DNA from: Chthoniobacteraceae bacterium
GTDB lineage: Bacteria; Verrucomicrobiota; Verrucomicrobiia; Chthoniobacterales; Chthoniobacteraceae
NCBI GenBank assembly: GCA_028293625.1
Contig: JAQGOL010000024.1
Coordinates: 186,001-250,000, forward strand
Length of the DNA stretch: 64,000 nucleotides
Direction: 5' to 3'
Shown: positions 18,363-26,538 of the stretch, one piece after another
Numbering within the stretch: position 1 is the stretch's first letter
Layout of the letters: every line of letters starts with the position of its first letter
The notes under the pieces: model-generated
What the model saw: the letters and a program-made list of their open reading frames with translations, nothing else
Database searches by the model: none
What the model was told of the DNA's origin: nothing
Translations under genes and position numbers: made by a program

Positions 18363-18824
18363 TCAGGAGGCATCGCTGGAGAGCGGCCTGGGCACGGCAA
18401 AAGCCTTGTATAAGGCTGAGGCGATCAAACCGAAAATAAGGTGCATAAGAAAAGTGCGTCCTTCGGGACTTTGCTGGACAAATCCCAAGCCATAAAAGAC
18501 CACCGTATTGAGAAGATAAAGACCGATTACGATTCCAAGGCCGACCCCAATGGCAGGCAGCAGCGGGAGCTTGTAAATCACTTGGGCAATGATCCAGATG
18601 TAAGAAAAGGCCACTGCGAAATGCCAGAGAAGAAGCCATTGTAATGGGAGCGAGATATCGCGGCCCATGATGGCGTTCATCGTGCCGGCGGTGCTCCACG
18701 GGCCGCCTCCTGACATAATAAAAAAGATAACGCCCGTCAGCAACGTGGTTTTGAGAATGGCAGGCATGCTGACCTTTTGGCGTGCCCGGAGCTCTTGATG
18801 TTCTGGAGTTTCCATAGCATTCAT
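18363..18824 (-). CDS. Four-helix membrane protein, function unknown
   Basis: A 153-aa protein with a charged N-terminus followed by four hydrophobic segments: ILKTTLLTGVIFFIM, LQWLLLWHFAVAFSYIWII, LLPAIGVGLGIVIGLYLL and FLMHLIFGLIASALYKAF. Between the first two is SGGGPWSTAGTMNAIMGRD. The layout resembles small integral membrane proteins of unknown function in Verrucomicrobia and Proteobacteria. It sits 65 bases downstream of the receiver gene on the same strand and could be cotranscribed with it. An overlapping minus-strand frame (18358-18972) reads as non-protein and was set aside. Confidence 0.75.
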   Translation of the reverse strand: MNAMETPEHQELRARQKVSMPAILKTTLLTGVIFFIMSGGGPWSTAGTMNAIMGRDISLPLQWLLLWHFAVAFSYIWIIAQVIYKLPLLPAIGVGLGIVIGLYLLNTVVFYGLGFVQQSPEGRTFLMHLIFGLIASALYKAFAVPRPLSSDAS

Positions 18825-18889
18825 AAAAACGGGCCACGGCGAAAGTACGGTGGTGCCCGCAGCTGCCAGCCAGCAGGAAAAAGCGCGCC

Positions 18890-19261
18890 TTAGATCTGCA
18901 TGCTGGCGTCTGCCAGGATCGGATCAAGTTCGTCAGGCATGAACGGCTTGATGAGATGGTGGCGATAACCAACAGCCAGACTTTTTGCCCGATCGCTGTT
19001 CATTCCGAACCCGCTCATGGCAACCGCATAAATGGGGCGTACGGCGGTAAGCCGTTGAAGGAGTTCCCAGCCATCGCCATCGGGCAGTCCAATGTCGCTA
19101 ATCAGCAGATCAATTTCGAGAGCGGGAATCTGGTCCAGGGCGCTGGTCATGCTGGAGGCGACCTCGACATGATGCCCGAGCGTCTCAAGATACATACGCA
19201 TGTATTTGAGAGTGTCCGTATGATTTTCAACAAGGAAAATCCTAAGCGAAGACTTTTTCAT
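18890..19261 (-). CDS. Single-domain response regulator (receiver)
   Basis: A 123-aa protein made only of a CheY-like receiver domain. The phosphoacceptor is Asp56 in LLISDIGLPDGDGWE, the Ser switch is in AVAMSGFG, and the conserved Lys is in HLIKPFMP. The metal-binding acidic pair is incomplete: the usual Glu-Asp after the first strand reads Glu12-Asn13 (FLVENHTDT). With no output domain it would act by protein contact, as CheY and Spo0F do. It is divergently transcribed from the pseudokinase-SUMF1 gene with about 490 bases between the starts. No histidine kinase is in the window. Confidence 0.9.
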   Translation of the reverse strand: MKKSSLRIFLVENHTDTLKYMRMYLETLGHHVEVASSMTSALDQIPALEIDLLISDIGLPDGDGWELLQRLTAVRPIYAVAMSGFGMNSDRAKSLAVGYRHHLIKPFMPDELDPILADASMQI

Positions 19262-19747
19262 TTCGCAGGAGCGCAGTGGAGATAGACAAAGCGGAGGGGG
19301 GCCACGCTGCTGTCACCGGGGCAATGTGCGGGTAAACCGGAAGCAACTCAAGCGTCAATTGTGAAGCAGATTTTTTCGGCGCAATTACATCACTACGATG
19401 ATGTATAAAGGATGAGAGTGGCGGTACTGGTCACCAGTAAAAAAGGCGTTCAAAGTTACTTAATCCTTTGGAGCCTGTCGTCTTTCTCCATAAAAAGCCA
19501 TTTCAGGGAAGCCGGGCTCGCGACATCGCAAACGGTCCACACGGACGCCACGAGCTTGCTTCAGAAAAGTCCCAAAGGGGACTTAGTAAAGTCTGCCGGG
19601 CGCTTATCTTGCTCCCTGCGTGATTTTCACTTGGGCGCATGCGCGGAGCGTGTTCCTCTTGCATGGCGGCAGCGAGTCCGTTTCTTTCCGGACTTTTATT
19701 GCAGCCGCATCCGCCAATATCCTGTCAGGAAAACTAAGACTGTTGAT
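19262..19747. other. Divergent intergenic region and long leader
   Basis: No convincing gene is present between the receiver start and the chosen start of the pseudokinase gene. The frame of the latter stays open back to ATG 19412, but the sequence there reads as a non-protein mixture of Cys, Arg and Ser with no domain, so I treat it as untranslated. The region holds the palindrome at 19386-19405 and a small hairpin, AAGTCCC AAA GGGGACTT, at 19567-19584. Both promoters should lie here. Confidence 0.5.
19386..19409 (+). promoter_or_regulatory. Perfect palindrome next to a TATAAA box
   Basis: TACATCA (19386-19392), six bases, TGATGTA (19399-19405) is a perfect inverted repeat, the form of a dimeric repressor or activator site. 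It overlaps TATAAA at 19404-19409, a plausible -10 box for the plus strand. No good -35 element is seen 16-18 bases upstream, which would suit an activated or repressed promoter. It lies between two divergent regulatory genes. Assignment is by pattern only. Confidence 0.35.
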
Positions 19748-22237
19748 TTGAATACCAGAGATCCTCTTTCCATCAAGCCGCCCGGAGTCATCGCCCCCGA
19801 TTTCGTTGCGGGGCAAAAACTGGCGGGCTGTTATGTTCTGGGCCGCCGCGTGGAGAGCGGGAATGGAGCGGAGATCTGGCTGGCTTACGACGAGGTTCGC
19901 GGCCGGGAACTCTCGCTCTATTTCATTCCAAAGGCAGTGCGCGTCGATCAGCCTGCGATGGGGGAAATCCGCGTCCTGGTGGACCGCTTGCAGCGGCTGA
20001 TCCACCCCAATATCCTGCGCGTTCATACCCTGTTGGAGGAAGTCCAATGGTCGGCGATCGTGATGGATCATTTTGACGGTGAAACCCTCTGGGCAATTCA
20101 ACAGCGAAAAGCAGGCGGCTGCTTCGAGCCGGCGGAGATCAGCCCGTGGCTCGTCCAGATCTGCGCGGCCCTCGATGAAGCACATAAAATCGGGATAACT
20201 CATGGCGAGGTCTCGCCGTGGAATATTTATATTCAAAAGAGTGGCTCTCCACTGCTTGCCAATTTTGGAGTCGGCCGCTCGGTTCGCGCTCGTAATGAGC
20301 AAGCTCCGGCAATCGGTGAAGACATGCAGGCATTTGGAATCCTGATGCACACGCTCCTGGTTGGAAGCGCACCTGCTGTCGTGATTCCGAGTGTGCCTGA
20401 AAGCCGTCCCGCCGAGTTGGCCGAAACCTCCGTAGTCGGTCTGGGCGCGATGAAAATTCCAAGCGAGGCGCTTTCTTCCATCGGATATCGGCGGGCGGCA
20501 GTCAGAAAAACAGGTCTGGCCGCCATTTCGGCCGGTTGGGAAAAGATCGCGGCGGCGTGTCTGGAAAAAAATGCCGAACTTCAACCGGCGAGCATGGCGG
20601 AGATAGCGGTTCGACTGGTTCCGGAAAAAGCGGCGATGCCAAACCTGGTGTTGCCAAAAGGGTTGGCCAGGCAAGCTCCCTCTAAAGTGGAGGTGCCTGC
20701 TTTTGCCCGGCCCAAGATGCCTCCGATTGGAATGTTACTGGCCAAACCAAAACCGCCCACCCCGGTTCGGCCGGAGCCAGCTTTTTTACAGCCCCGGGAG
20801 CTTCCGATTGATCCCCCTTTGATTCCAAAACCTGCAGTTCCCGGATTGTCAATCGCGCCGAGGCCTGAGCATGACGTTGTACCAGTGGAGGCGCCGGCCG
20901 GAGTGAAGACGCCCGCCGCGGCGGAGACGCCTGCCGGAGTGGAACCATCTGAAAGCGAACGCGCGGCTCCTCCTCGTAAAGCGAGCAGAAGCAGGGCCGC
21001 GTTTGGGCTGGCGGCGGCGCTCCTTTTGTGCGCAGCGGGAATCTACGCGTATTGCATGCATGAAAAGCAAAAAGCGGTTGAGCGGAGACCCGTTGTCAAA
21101 ACGCAGGGCAAGGAAGTACCTCAAAAAATTGTGCCTAAAGAGTCGCGCGAAGTTCTCGGCGCGGCGCCCATGATCGAACCTCTAGCCGATTCCGGCGAGA
21201 AAGACGACGCGACACATTCCGCGCAGACCGATGCCGCCACCCCTGCTGCGGAGGAGGCTCGCGTCAACTCCGTCGAGGAACTTCGCGCCCTGGAGATTCA
21301 GGCCGCAAACAGCCGTTACGAGGAAAAGATGAAGGCACTGGCGGAAACGATGAGAAAATTCCAGGAACTTTCCCCAGCGGACGCTGCAACAGGTTCTGAA
21401 CCGCTGGCACCCGACGCCGAGGCGCCCAAGCCCGATTCCGCGCATGTCATCGAGCCGCCCAGGGAGATCGAGGAAATGAAAGCGCCGCCCGCCGCGAGCG
21501 AAAAAGCGCCTCTGGCCCCCGAACCGGTCAAAGAGTTCAAAAACAGCTTGGGCATGAAGTTTCTGCCGGTTGGAAAAGTGCTCTTTTCCATCTGGCCTAC
21601 GCGATTTTCAGATTTTGAGGCGTATGCCACGGCGACAAAGTTTCGCTCAAAGTTATGGAAAACAACGGATGCCAAACAGGCGCCCGATCACCCGGTGGTG
21701 TATGTGAGCTGGCTCGACGCGATGAGCTTCTGCAACTGGCTTACTGAAAAGGAACACCAGGAGGGGACACTTCCCGCCAATCAACGCTATCGGCTGCCGC
21801 ATGATCTGGAGTGGAGCGCAGCGATCGGACTTGCTCAGGAAAATGGCGAAACGCCCGCCGCTCGCGACATGGGGGTTCCCAATATTTATCCCTGGGGCGA
21901 CGCGTGGCCACCTACCGCCGGCGCAGGCAATTATGCCGGTGAGGAAACACGCATGGCGGCCGCAATCAAAGGATACAAGGATGAATTTCCCCAGACCTCG
22001 CCGGTCGGCAGCTTTTTGCCCAATTCAAACGGCCTCTACGATATGGGCGGCAATGTCTGGCAATGGTGCATGGAAGCGTGGAGCGCCGGGGATGCGAAAT
22101 CCAAAGTGCTCCGTGGCGCTTCGTGGAGCGATGGACGTCTTAAGCCCGCTCTGCTTTCTTCCTGCAGGATCCGATCGCAACAGGATAACAAAGCTGAAAA
22201 CTTTGGTTTCCGTTGTGTAATCGAAACGGCCGATTAA
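19748..22237 (+). CDS. Pseudokinase-TM-SUMF1 (formylglycine-generating-enzyme-like) fusion
   Basis: An 829-aa protein from TTG 19748, the first start before the kinase-like domain (start uncertain; ATG 19412 is the alternative). Residues 29-300 follow a Ser/Thr kinase fold: YVLGRRVESGNGAEIWLAYD as Gly loop, HPNILRVHTLLEE as helix C region. The catalytic HRD reads HGE (152-154) and DFG reads NFG (172-174), so both catalytic Asp are missing and it is probably a pseudokinase. A Pro/Ala-rich linker leads to a membrane helix near 417-437, a Glu/Lys-rich helical segment, then an SUMF1/FGE-type domain from 598: NSLGMKFLPVG, HPVVYVSWLDAMSFCNWL, RYRLPHDLEWSAA, NIYPWGDAWP, GLYDMGGNVWQWCMEAW, FGFRC. The latter faces outside the membrane if the kinase part is cytoplasmic. 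Confidence 0.88.
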   Translation: MNTRDPLSIKPPGVIAPDFVAGQKLAGCYVLGRRVESGNGAEIWLAYDEVRGRELSLYFIPKAVRVDQPAMGEIRVLVDRLQRLIHPNILRVHTLLEEVQWSAIVMDHFDGETLWAIQQRKAGGCFEPAEISPWLVQICAALDEAHKIGITHGEVSPWNIYIQKSGSPLLANFGVGRSVRARNEQAPAIGEDMQAFGILMHTLLVGSAPAVVIPSVPESRPAELAETSVVGLGAMKIPSEALSSIGYRRAAVRKTGLAAISAGWEKIAAACLEKNAELQPASMAEIAVRLVPEKAAMPNLVLPKGLARQAPSKVEVPAFARPKMPPIGMLLAKPKPPTPVRPEPAFLQPRELPIDPPLIPKPAVPGLSIAPRPEHDVVPVEAPAGVKTPAAAETPAGVEPSESERAAPPRKASRSRAAFGLAAALLLCAAGIYAYCMHEKQKAVERRPVVKTQGKEVPQKIVPKESREVLGAAPMIEPLADSGEKDDATHSAQTDAATPAAEEARVNSVEELRALEIQAANSRYEEKMKALAETMRKFQELSPADAATGSEPLAPDAEAPKPDSAHVIEPPREIEEMKAPPAASEKAPLAPEPVKEFKNSLGMKFLPVGKVLFSIWPTRFSDFEAYATATKFRSKLWKTTDAKQAPDHPVVYVSWLDAMSFCNWLTEKEHQEGTLPANQRYRLPHDLEWSAAIGLAQENGETPAARDMGVPNIYPWGDAWPPTAGAGNYAGEETRMAAAIKGYKDEFPQTSPVGSFLPNSNGLYDMGGNVWQWCMEAWSAGDAKSKVLRGASWSDGRLKPALLSSCRIRSQQDNKAENFGFRCVIETAD

Positions 22238-22307
22238 GCGCCCGGCTGCGTCTGGAGGGGAACCCCTTTTATCGCCTCGACGCACGCACAAGACGCCCTC
22301 ACCACTC

Positions 22308-24140
22308 ATGGATCTGCTCGATGAATTGCAAAATCGTGTTTTACCGGCTGATGGCGCAATGGGGACGCTCCTCATGGAGCGTGGCATTCCGTTGGAGCAG
22401 TGCTTTGAAGAGCTCTCCCTGAGTGATCCTGCGCTGGTAAAGGGAATTCATGAGGAGTATATCGCCGCCGGAGCGCGCCTGATTGAGACCAACAGCTTCG
22501 GGGCGAACTCAGTGCGTCTGGCAAAACATCGGCTTGAGCATCGGGTTGTTGAAATCAACGGCGCCGCAGCGTGGCTGGCCCGCACCGCTGCTCACGGCAA
22601 AGGCGTTTATGTTGCCGGGAGCATCGGGCCGCTCGGGATTTCCGCCGAGCAGGCAGGGGAACGCGGGATCAATCGAACCGCGGTTTTTGCCGAGCAGATG
22701 GGCGCGCTGCTTGATGGAGGAATTGATGTGATCCAACTGGAGACGTTCCTTAATCTGAATGAAATGCTTCTTGCTTTGGAAGCCAAGCATTCATTGAGCG
22801 ATTGTCCAGTAATCTGTTCACTGTCATGTAATGAAGAAGGACGCTTGCCGGGAGGAATGCCATTGGCCGATGCGTTTTTAAAACTGCGCGCCGCCAAGGC
22901 GGATGTCGTGGGTGTAAATTGTGTTAATGGCCCTCAAGCTATGTTGCGGCTCTTCGAACGGTTGCCGGTCGAAGGCGTCGTCTCCGCGTCTCCTAACGCG
23001 GGTTACCCGCAATATCATGAGGGTCGCTTTCTTTATTCCACCACCCCTGACTATTTTGCACAGGCTGCATCGCGTCTGGCCCAGTCTGGTGTGCGGTTGG
23101 TTGGGGGGTGTTGCGGCACAGGCCCAAGGCATATCGCGGCGATGGCTGTCGCCTTTAAAAAGCTTTCACCCGTGGCGGTGGGAGAAATGCCACGCACACC
23201 GCTGGAAGTGGTTGCTCCGGAAAAAACTCTCCAAGGCACTCATACCGAGCGGCCGACCATTCTGGAACTGATGAAGCGGGGGGATACGGTTGTCGTAACC
23301 GAGCTCGACCCGCCTAAGACGTTGGAGCTTGAAAAGTTCTACACAGGCGCGCGCGCCCTTCGCGATGCCGGCAGCGACCTCATTACCCTCGCTGATAACT
23401 CGCTGGCGATCCTCCGGGTGAGTAACCTGGCGATCGCGGCAATTCTTCAGCAGCGATTCCAGATCACACCGCTTGTGCATTTGAGCTGCCGCGATCGGAA
23501 TGTGATCGGTTTACAAAGTGAGCTTCTGGGCATGGCCGCTCTTGGCATCCGCCACGTGCTGCCGTTGACGGGCGACCCGGCTAAAGTCGGCGATCATCCC
23601 GGAGCAACCTCCGTTTATGATGTCACATCTATTGAATTAATTCGGATTATTGGACAGCTAAATCTAGGGTTAAATGCTGGGGGTAAATCGATAAAGGAAG
23701 GCGCACGGCTTGTGGTGGGATGCACGTTTAATCCGAATGCCAAAAATCTCGATGCCCAGCTGCAACGTCTGGAGCGCAAGATCGCCGCCGGCGCCCAGTA
23801 TGTGATGACGCAGCCGCTCTTTGATACGCGCCTGGTCGAAGAGACGGCGCGGCGCACGAAAGGGCTGGGGGTTCCTGTTTTGATCGGCGTTTGGCCATTG
23901 TTAAATGGCAGGCAAGCCGAATTCCTTCACAATGAAGTGCCCGGAATCGTGATTCCCGAATCGGTGCGCACGGCGATGCGGGGAAAAGAAGGAACCGACG
24001 GGCGCTCCGGGGGGATGATGATAGCGAAGGATGTTTGCCGATCTGTTTTGGATCATTTCCCCGGCGTTTACTTAATCACACCTTTTCTTGTGTATGAGAC
24101 CACGGTTGAGCTGGCGCACTTCGCAAGGGCGGAAAAATGA
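22308..24140 (+). CDS. Bifunctional homocysteine S-methyltransferase / methylenetetrahydrofolate reductase
   Basis: A 610-aa fusion of the YitJ type. Residues 1-300 are a homocysteine methyltransferase domain: LPADGAMGTLLMERG, LIETNSFGANSVRL, VGVNCVNGP and VGGCCGTGPRH, which carries the zinc cysteines. Residues 320-610 are a MetF-like flavoprotein: VVTELDPPKTLELEKF, DAGSDLITLADN, LVHLSCRDRN, VLPLTGDP, VGCTFNPNAKNLDAQL and MTQPLFDTRLV. It could make 5-methyltetrahydrofolate and use another methyl donor such as S-methylmethionine on homocysteine. No separate metF is in the window, so it probably supplies MetH (12.3-16.1 kb) with its folate substrate. The ATG follows a C/T-rich leader. Confidence 0.95.
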   Translation: MDLLDELQNRVLPADGAMGTLLMERGIPLEQCFEELSLSDPALVKGIHEEYIAAGARLIETNSFGANSVRLAKHRLEHRVVEINGAAAWLARTAAHGKGVYVAGSIGPLGISAEQAGERGINRTAVFAEQMGALLDGGIDVIQLETFLNLNEMLLALEAKHSLSDCPVICSLSCNEEGRLPGGMPLADAFLKLRAAKADVVGVNCVNGPQAMLRLFERLPVEGVVSASPNAGYPQYHEGRFLYSTTPDYFAQAASRLAQSGVRLVGGCCGTGPRHIAAMAVAFKKLSPVAVGEMPRTPLEVVAPEKTLQGTHTERPTILELMKRGDTVVVTELDPPKTLELEKFYTGARALRDAGSDLITLADNSLAILRVSNLAIAAILQQRFQITPLVHLSCRDRNVIGLQSELLGMAALGIRHVLPLTGDPAKVGDHPGATSVYDVTSIELIRIIGQLNLGLNAGGKSIKEGARLVVGCTFNPNAKNLDAQLQRLERKIAAGAQYVMTQPLFDTRLVEETARRTKGLGVPVLIGVWPLLNGRQAEFLHNEVPGIVIPESVRTAMRGKEGTDGRSGGMMIAKDVCRSVLDHFPGVYLITPFLVYETTVELAHFARAEK

Positions 24141-24175
24141 TTTCCAACAGGTGACCGCAGCTTTCCTGGACTAAA

Positions 24176-24913
24176 ATGAGCCGCGCCAAAGCTCTTCTGT
24201 ACGCGCAGCTTTTTGGGATGGCCCTGGCTGCCGGCATTGCGATTTGGGCCATTCGCACGCTCCCCCTTGTCGATTACCTGCTGCAGGTTCAAAGGCGAAT
24301 CGTTCAGATGCATGTATGGGGTATTGTGTTTTATCCAATGCTTTATGGCGTTAGTAATGTGTTTTTGCTGCCGGCCGGCGTGCTTGCAATCGGCAGCGGA
24401 CTCTTTTTTGGGCTCTGGTGGGGCTTCATAATCAACCTTGCGGGGAACATTGGCGGAGCGGCGGTAGCTTTTTTTATCAGCCGGAAATTGGGCCGCAAAT
24501 GGGTCGCTCAAAAGTTTTTCCAGCACCGGAAATGGGCTCTCCTGGATGAAGCAATCGGTCGTGATGGATGGAAGATTATCTTTCTGAGCCAGGTTCACCC
24601 GCTCTTTCCGACCAGCCTGCTCAATTACCTCTATGGAGTTACCAGGATCGGATTTGGTTCCTGCATGCTGTGGATTGCACTCGGCCAGGCTCCCGGGTTG
24701 TTTCTCTACGCTTACCTCGGCACACTTGCACAGTTTGGCATTCAAGTCTGGCAAGGCCGGAGTCATCCGCGCTCCTTGGAATACTGGCTTTGGATCGGCG
24801 GCCTTGCGCTTACATTTGTGACAACGACGCTGCTGGCGCGCCTTGCATTCAGATTGCTTGGGAAAGCTGCTGAAGAAGACAAGGCGACGCAGACACACTC
24901 CAGTGCTCTCTGA
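24176..24913 (+). CDS. TVP38/TMEM64-family (DedA-like) membrane protein
   Basis: A 245-aa protein with about six hydrophobic segments. The family core is present: NVFLLPAGVLAIGSGLFFG, GNIGGAAVAFFISRKLGR, FLSQVHPLFPTSLLNYLYG and GQAPGLFLYAYLGTLAQFG, with the Gly-rich and Pro-containing re-entrant loops of the VTT domain. Members of the DedA/TMEM41/VTT superfamily are now linked to phospholipid flipping; the substrate here is not known. It starts 35 bases after the methyltransferase/MTHFR gene and may share its transcript. Confidence 0.93.
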   Translation: MSRAKALLYAQLFGMALAAGIAIWAIRTLPLVDYLLQVQRRIVQMHVWGIVFYPMLYGVSNVFLLPAGVLAIGSGLFFGLWWGFIINLAGNIGGAAVAFFISRKLGRKWVAQKFFQHRKWALLDEAIGRDGWKIIFLSQVHPLFPTSLLNYLYGVTRIGFGSCMLWIALGQAPGLFLYAYLGTLAQFGIQVWQGRSHPRSLEYWLWIGGLALTFVTTTLLARLAFRLLGKAAEEDKATQTHSSAL

Positions 24914-25050
24914 ACACGCTTTGCGGCGGTAAATGCCCCAGACCATCCTGCTATTTTTGGATGAGCTCTTTGAGAAGTGGGCAGCCGCAAAAGAGTGCTG
25001 CGATTCCTCCCGCAGCACGCCGCCGCAGTGGAAGAAAGGTTCTAAAACGC

Positions 25051-25086
25051 AAAAAGCCCCCGCGACTCGGAGGAGTCGCGGGGGCT
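25051..25086 (-). terminator. Rho-independent terminator of the Ala-rich secreted protein gene
   Basis: Arms AGCCCCCGCGACT (25055-25067) and AGTCGCGGGGGCT (25074-25086) are perfectly complementary around a 6-base loop. On the minus strand the hairpin is followed by a T-run (complement of AAAAA at 25051-25055) and it lies 28 bases after the stop of the gene at 25115-26272. On the plus strand the T-run TATTTTT starts five bases after the stem, so weak action on that strand is also possible. Confidence 0.9.
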
Positions 25087-25114
25087 GGAGTATTTTTGAC
25101 TCTACTGGCTAAGA

Positions 25115-26272
25115 TCAGTTGATCTTGGTGACTGCATGGGCAACACCGTCAGCGAAGTAAACTCCACGGCGGCCTGATCCACCAGCGCTGTCAGAGGTGG
25201 CATAAGCTTTCGTGATGCCATCGATGACTGACGTTTCCAGATCTTTGCCCAAGTTCTGGCCCTTTGTCTTGGAAGGAGCAGCAAACTTCTTGGCGTTGGC
25301 AGGGCTCAAACCGGAATTGATCGCAGCGACGATGTCAGCAACGTTGCTGGCAAGGAACTCAGGGAGACCCACTTCGGCCGCTTGACCGGAAAGGGTGGCA
25401 TGAGTCTGACGATACGTGGTTGCGAAGGCATAACCGGCTGCCTGTGCAATTTCAAGCGCATGAGTGGAAGCGCTCTTGGCGGCTGTTTTCAGAATCGCTT
25501 TGACGACTGCATCGTTAGCCGTGACAGCATCCTTGATCGAGGAGTTATTGGAGCCTGCGGTCTCGTAGATTGCACCAGCGACTGCGCCGGAAACACCATT
25601 GTGCTCGAGATCAGTCGACTTGACTTTGATCGCTGCTTTGACGGCTGCGGTCACGACGACCTGCAGAGGGCTCGGCAGTTTAGGATCGGTGCTGATAATC
25701 AGTGTGGCAGGATTGCCAAGGGCGCTCACATCCTTGAACGTGATCTGCGTGGCGATGTCGGACTTGTCACCAAATCCGGCAAACGAGTTGCCATTGGGCA
25801 GCTTGCCAACTTTATAAGTCGCCAGTCCTTTCGAGAAGGCCGTGCTCACGATTGAACTTACCTGCTTATTCTTCTTTGCAGGAGTGTTCAGGGCCGGAAA
25901 GACTGTTGTGCCATATACCTTGGCCAATGCCGCTTCCGAAATGCTGGCAGCGAATTGAGGAACACGGTTCAGAGCGGCGGTTACGATGGTCGCCGGAAGG
26001 ACTTTCGAAGAAGCCTGCAGTGCATTGATTGCGTCGATCGCGGCATCCGCGATAAACTGCGAGTCCACGGTGGTTGTCTTGGCAACCTTCAGGGTGACTC
26101 CATTGTGCTTTGCCTGAAGCTGCGCATCAATCAATGTGTCAGCCGCATTGAGTTTTGGAATGCCGGCGGCAAAGGAAGCCGTAGCGCTCGTTAGCAGCAG
26201 AGCCGCTGAGAATCCCACAATCCGGCCAAGCCGGAATGTTGGGGTGGATGGTATTTTTAGGGTGTTGATCAT
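25115..26272 (-). CDS. Ala-rich secreted protein, function unknown
   Basis: A 385-aa protein with a signal peptide (GRIVGFSAALLLTSATASFAAG; cleavage likely after AFAA-like SFA). The mature part is rich in Ala, Val, Thr and Lys and poor in Cys and Trp, with many predicted helices: DAAIDAINALQASSKVLP, TAALNRVPQFAASISEAALAK, VTAAVKAAIKVKS, AVVKAILKTAAKSASTHALE. The pattern of short alternating helices may be an internal repeat. I do not recognise the family. AAGGAT lies 8 bases before the ATG, one of the few Shine-Dalgarno-like sites in the window, and a very strong terminator follows. Both fit an abundant single-gene transcript. Confidence 0.85.
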   Translation of the reverse strand: MINTLKIPSTPTFRLGRIVGFSAALLLTSATASFAAGIPKLNAADTLIDAQLQAKHNGVTLKVAKTTTVDSQFIADAAIDAINALQASSKVLPATIVTAALNRVPQFAASISEAALAKVYGTTVFPALNTPAKKNKQVSSIVSTAFSKGLATYKVGKLPNGNSFAGFGDKSDIATQITFKDVSALGNPATLIISTDPKLPSPLQVVVTAAVKAAIKVKSTDLEHNGVSGAVAGAIYETAGSNNSSIKDAVTANDAVVKAILKTAAKSASTHALEIAQAAGYAFATTYRQTHATLSGQAAEVGLPEFLASNVADIVAAINSGLSPANAKKFAAPSKTKGQNLGKDLETSVIDGITKAYATSDSAGGSGRRGVYFADGVAHAVTKIN

Positions 26273-26538
26273 GAGACTAAATCCTTAGAGGGGGTTCGGA
26301 GGTTTGGGGCTCGCCCAGCCGGGCTATATTTCGAGTAAGCGAAAACCATCGGAATGGAAAGGTTTGTTTTTAAAATTATCGCTCTGCCTTGCTCCTTACA
26401 TCTCAAACCAGAAGTGACCGGCCGGTGGCAAGATTATTGAGAGAAATGTGAGCGAATTCAGAGGCATTCCCAGGAAAAGAACTTTTTTTTGGAGTGCGCC
26501 CTTGCCTCGCCGGTGGCTCTGGACGTAGAGAGCGCCCA

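Noticed and set aside
18358-18972. Minus-strand ORF of 204 codons
   Set aside because: It overlaps the better membrane protein frame (18363-18824) and reads as Cys/Arg/His-rich random sequence.
24995-25018. GTGCTGCG/CGCAGCAC hairpin after the TVP38 gene as terminator
   Set aside because: The 8-bp stem is perfect but no T-run follows on either strand.
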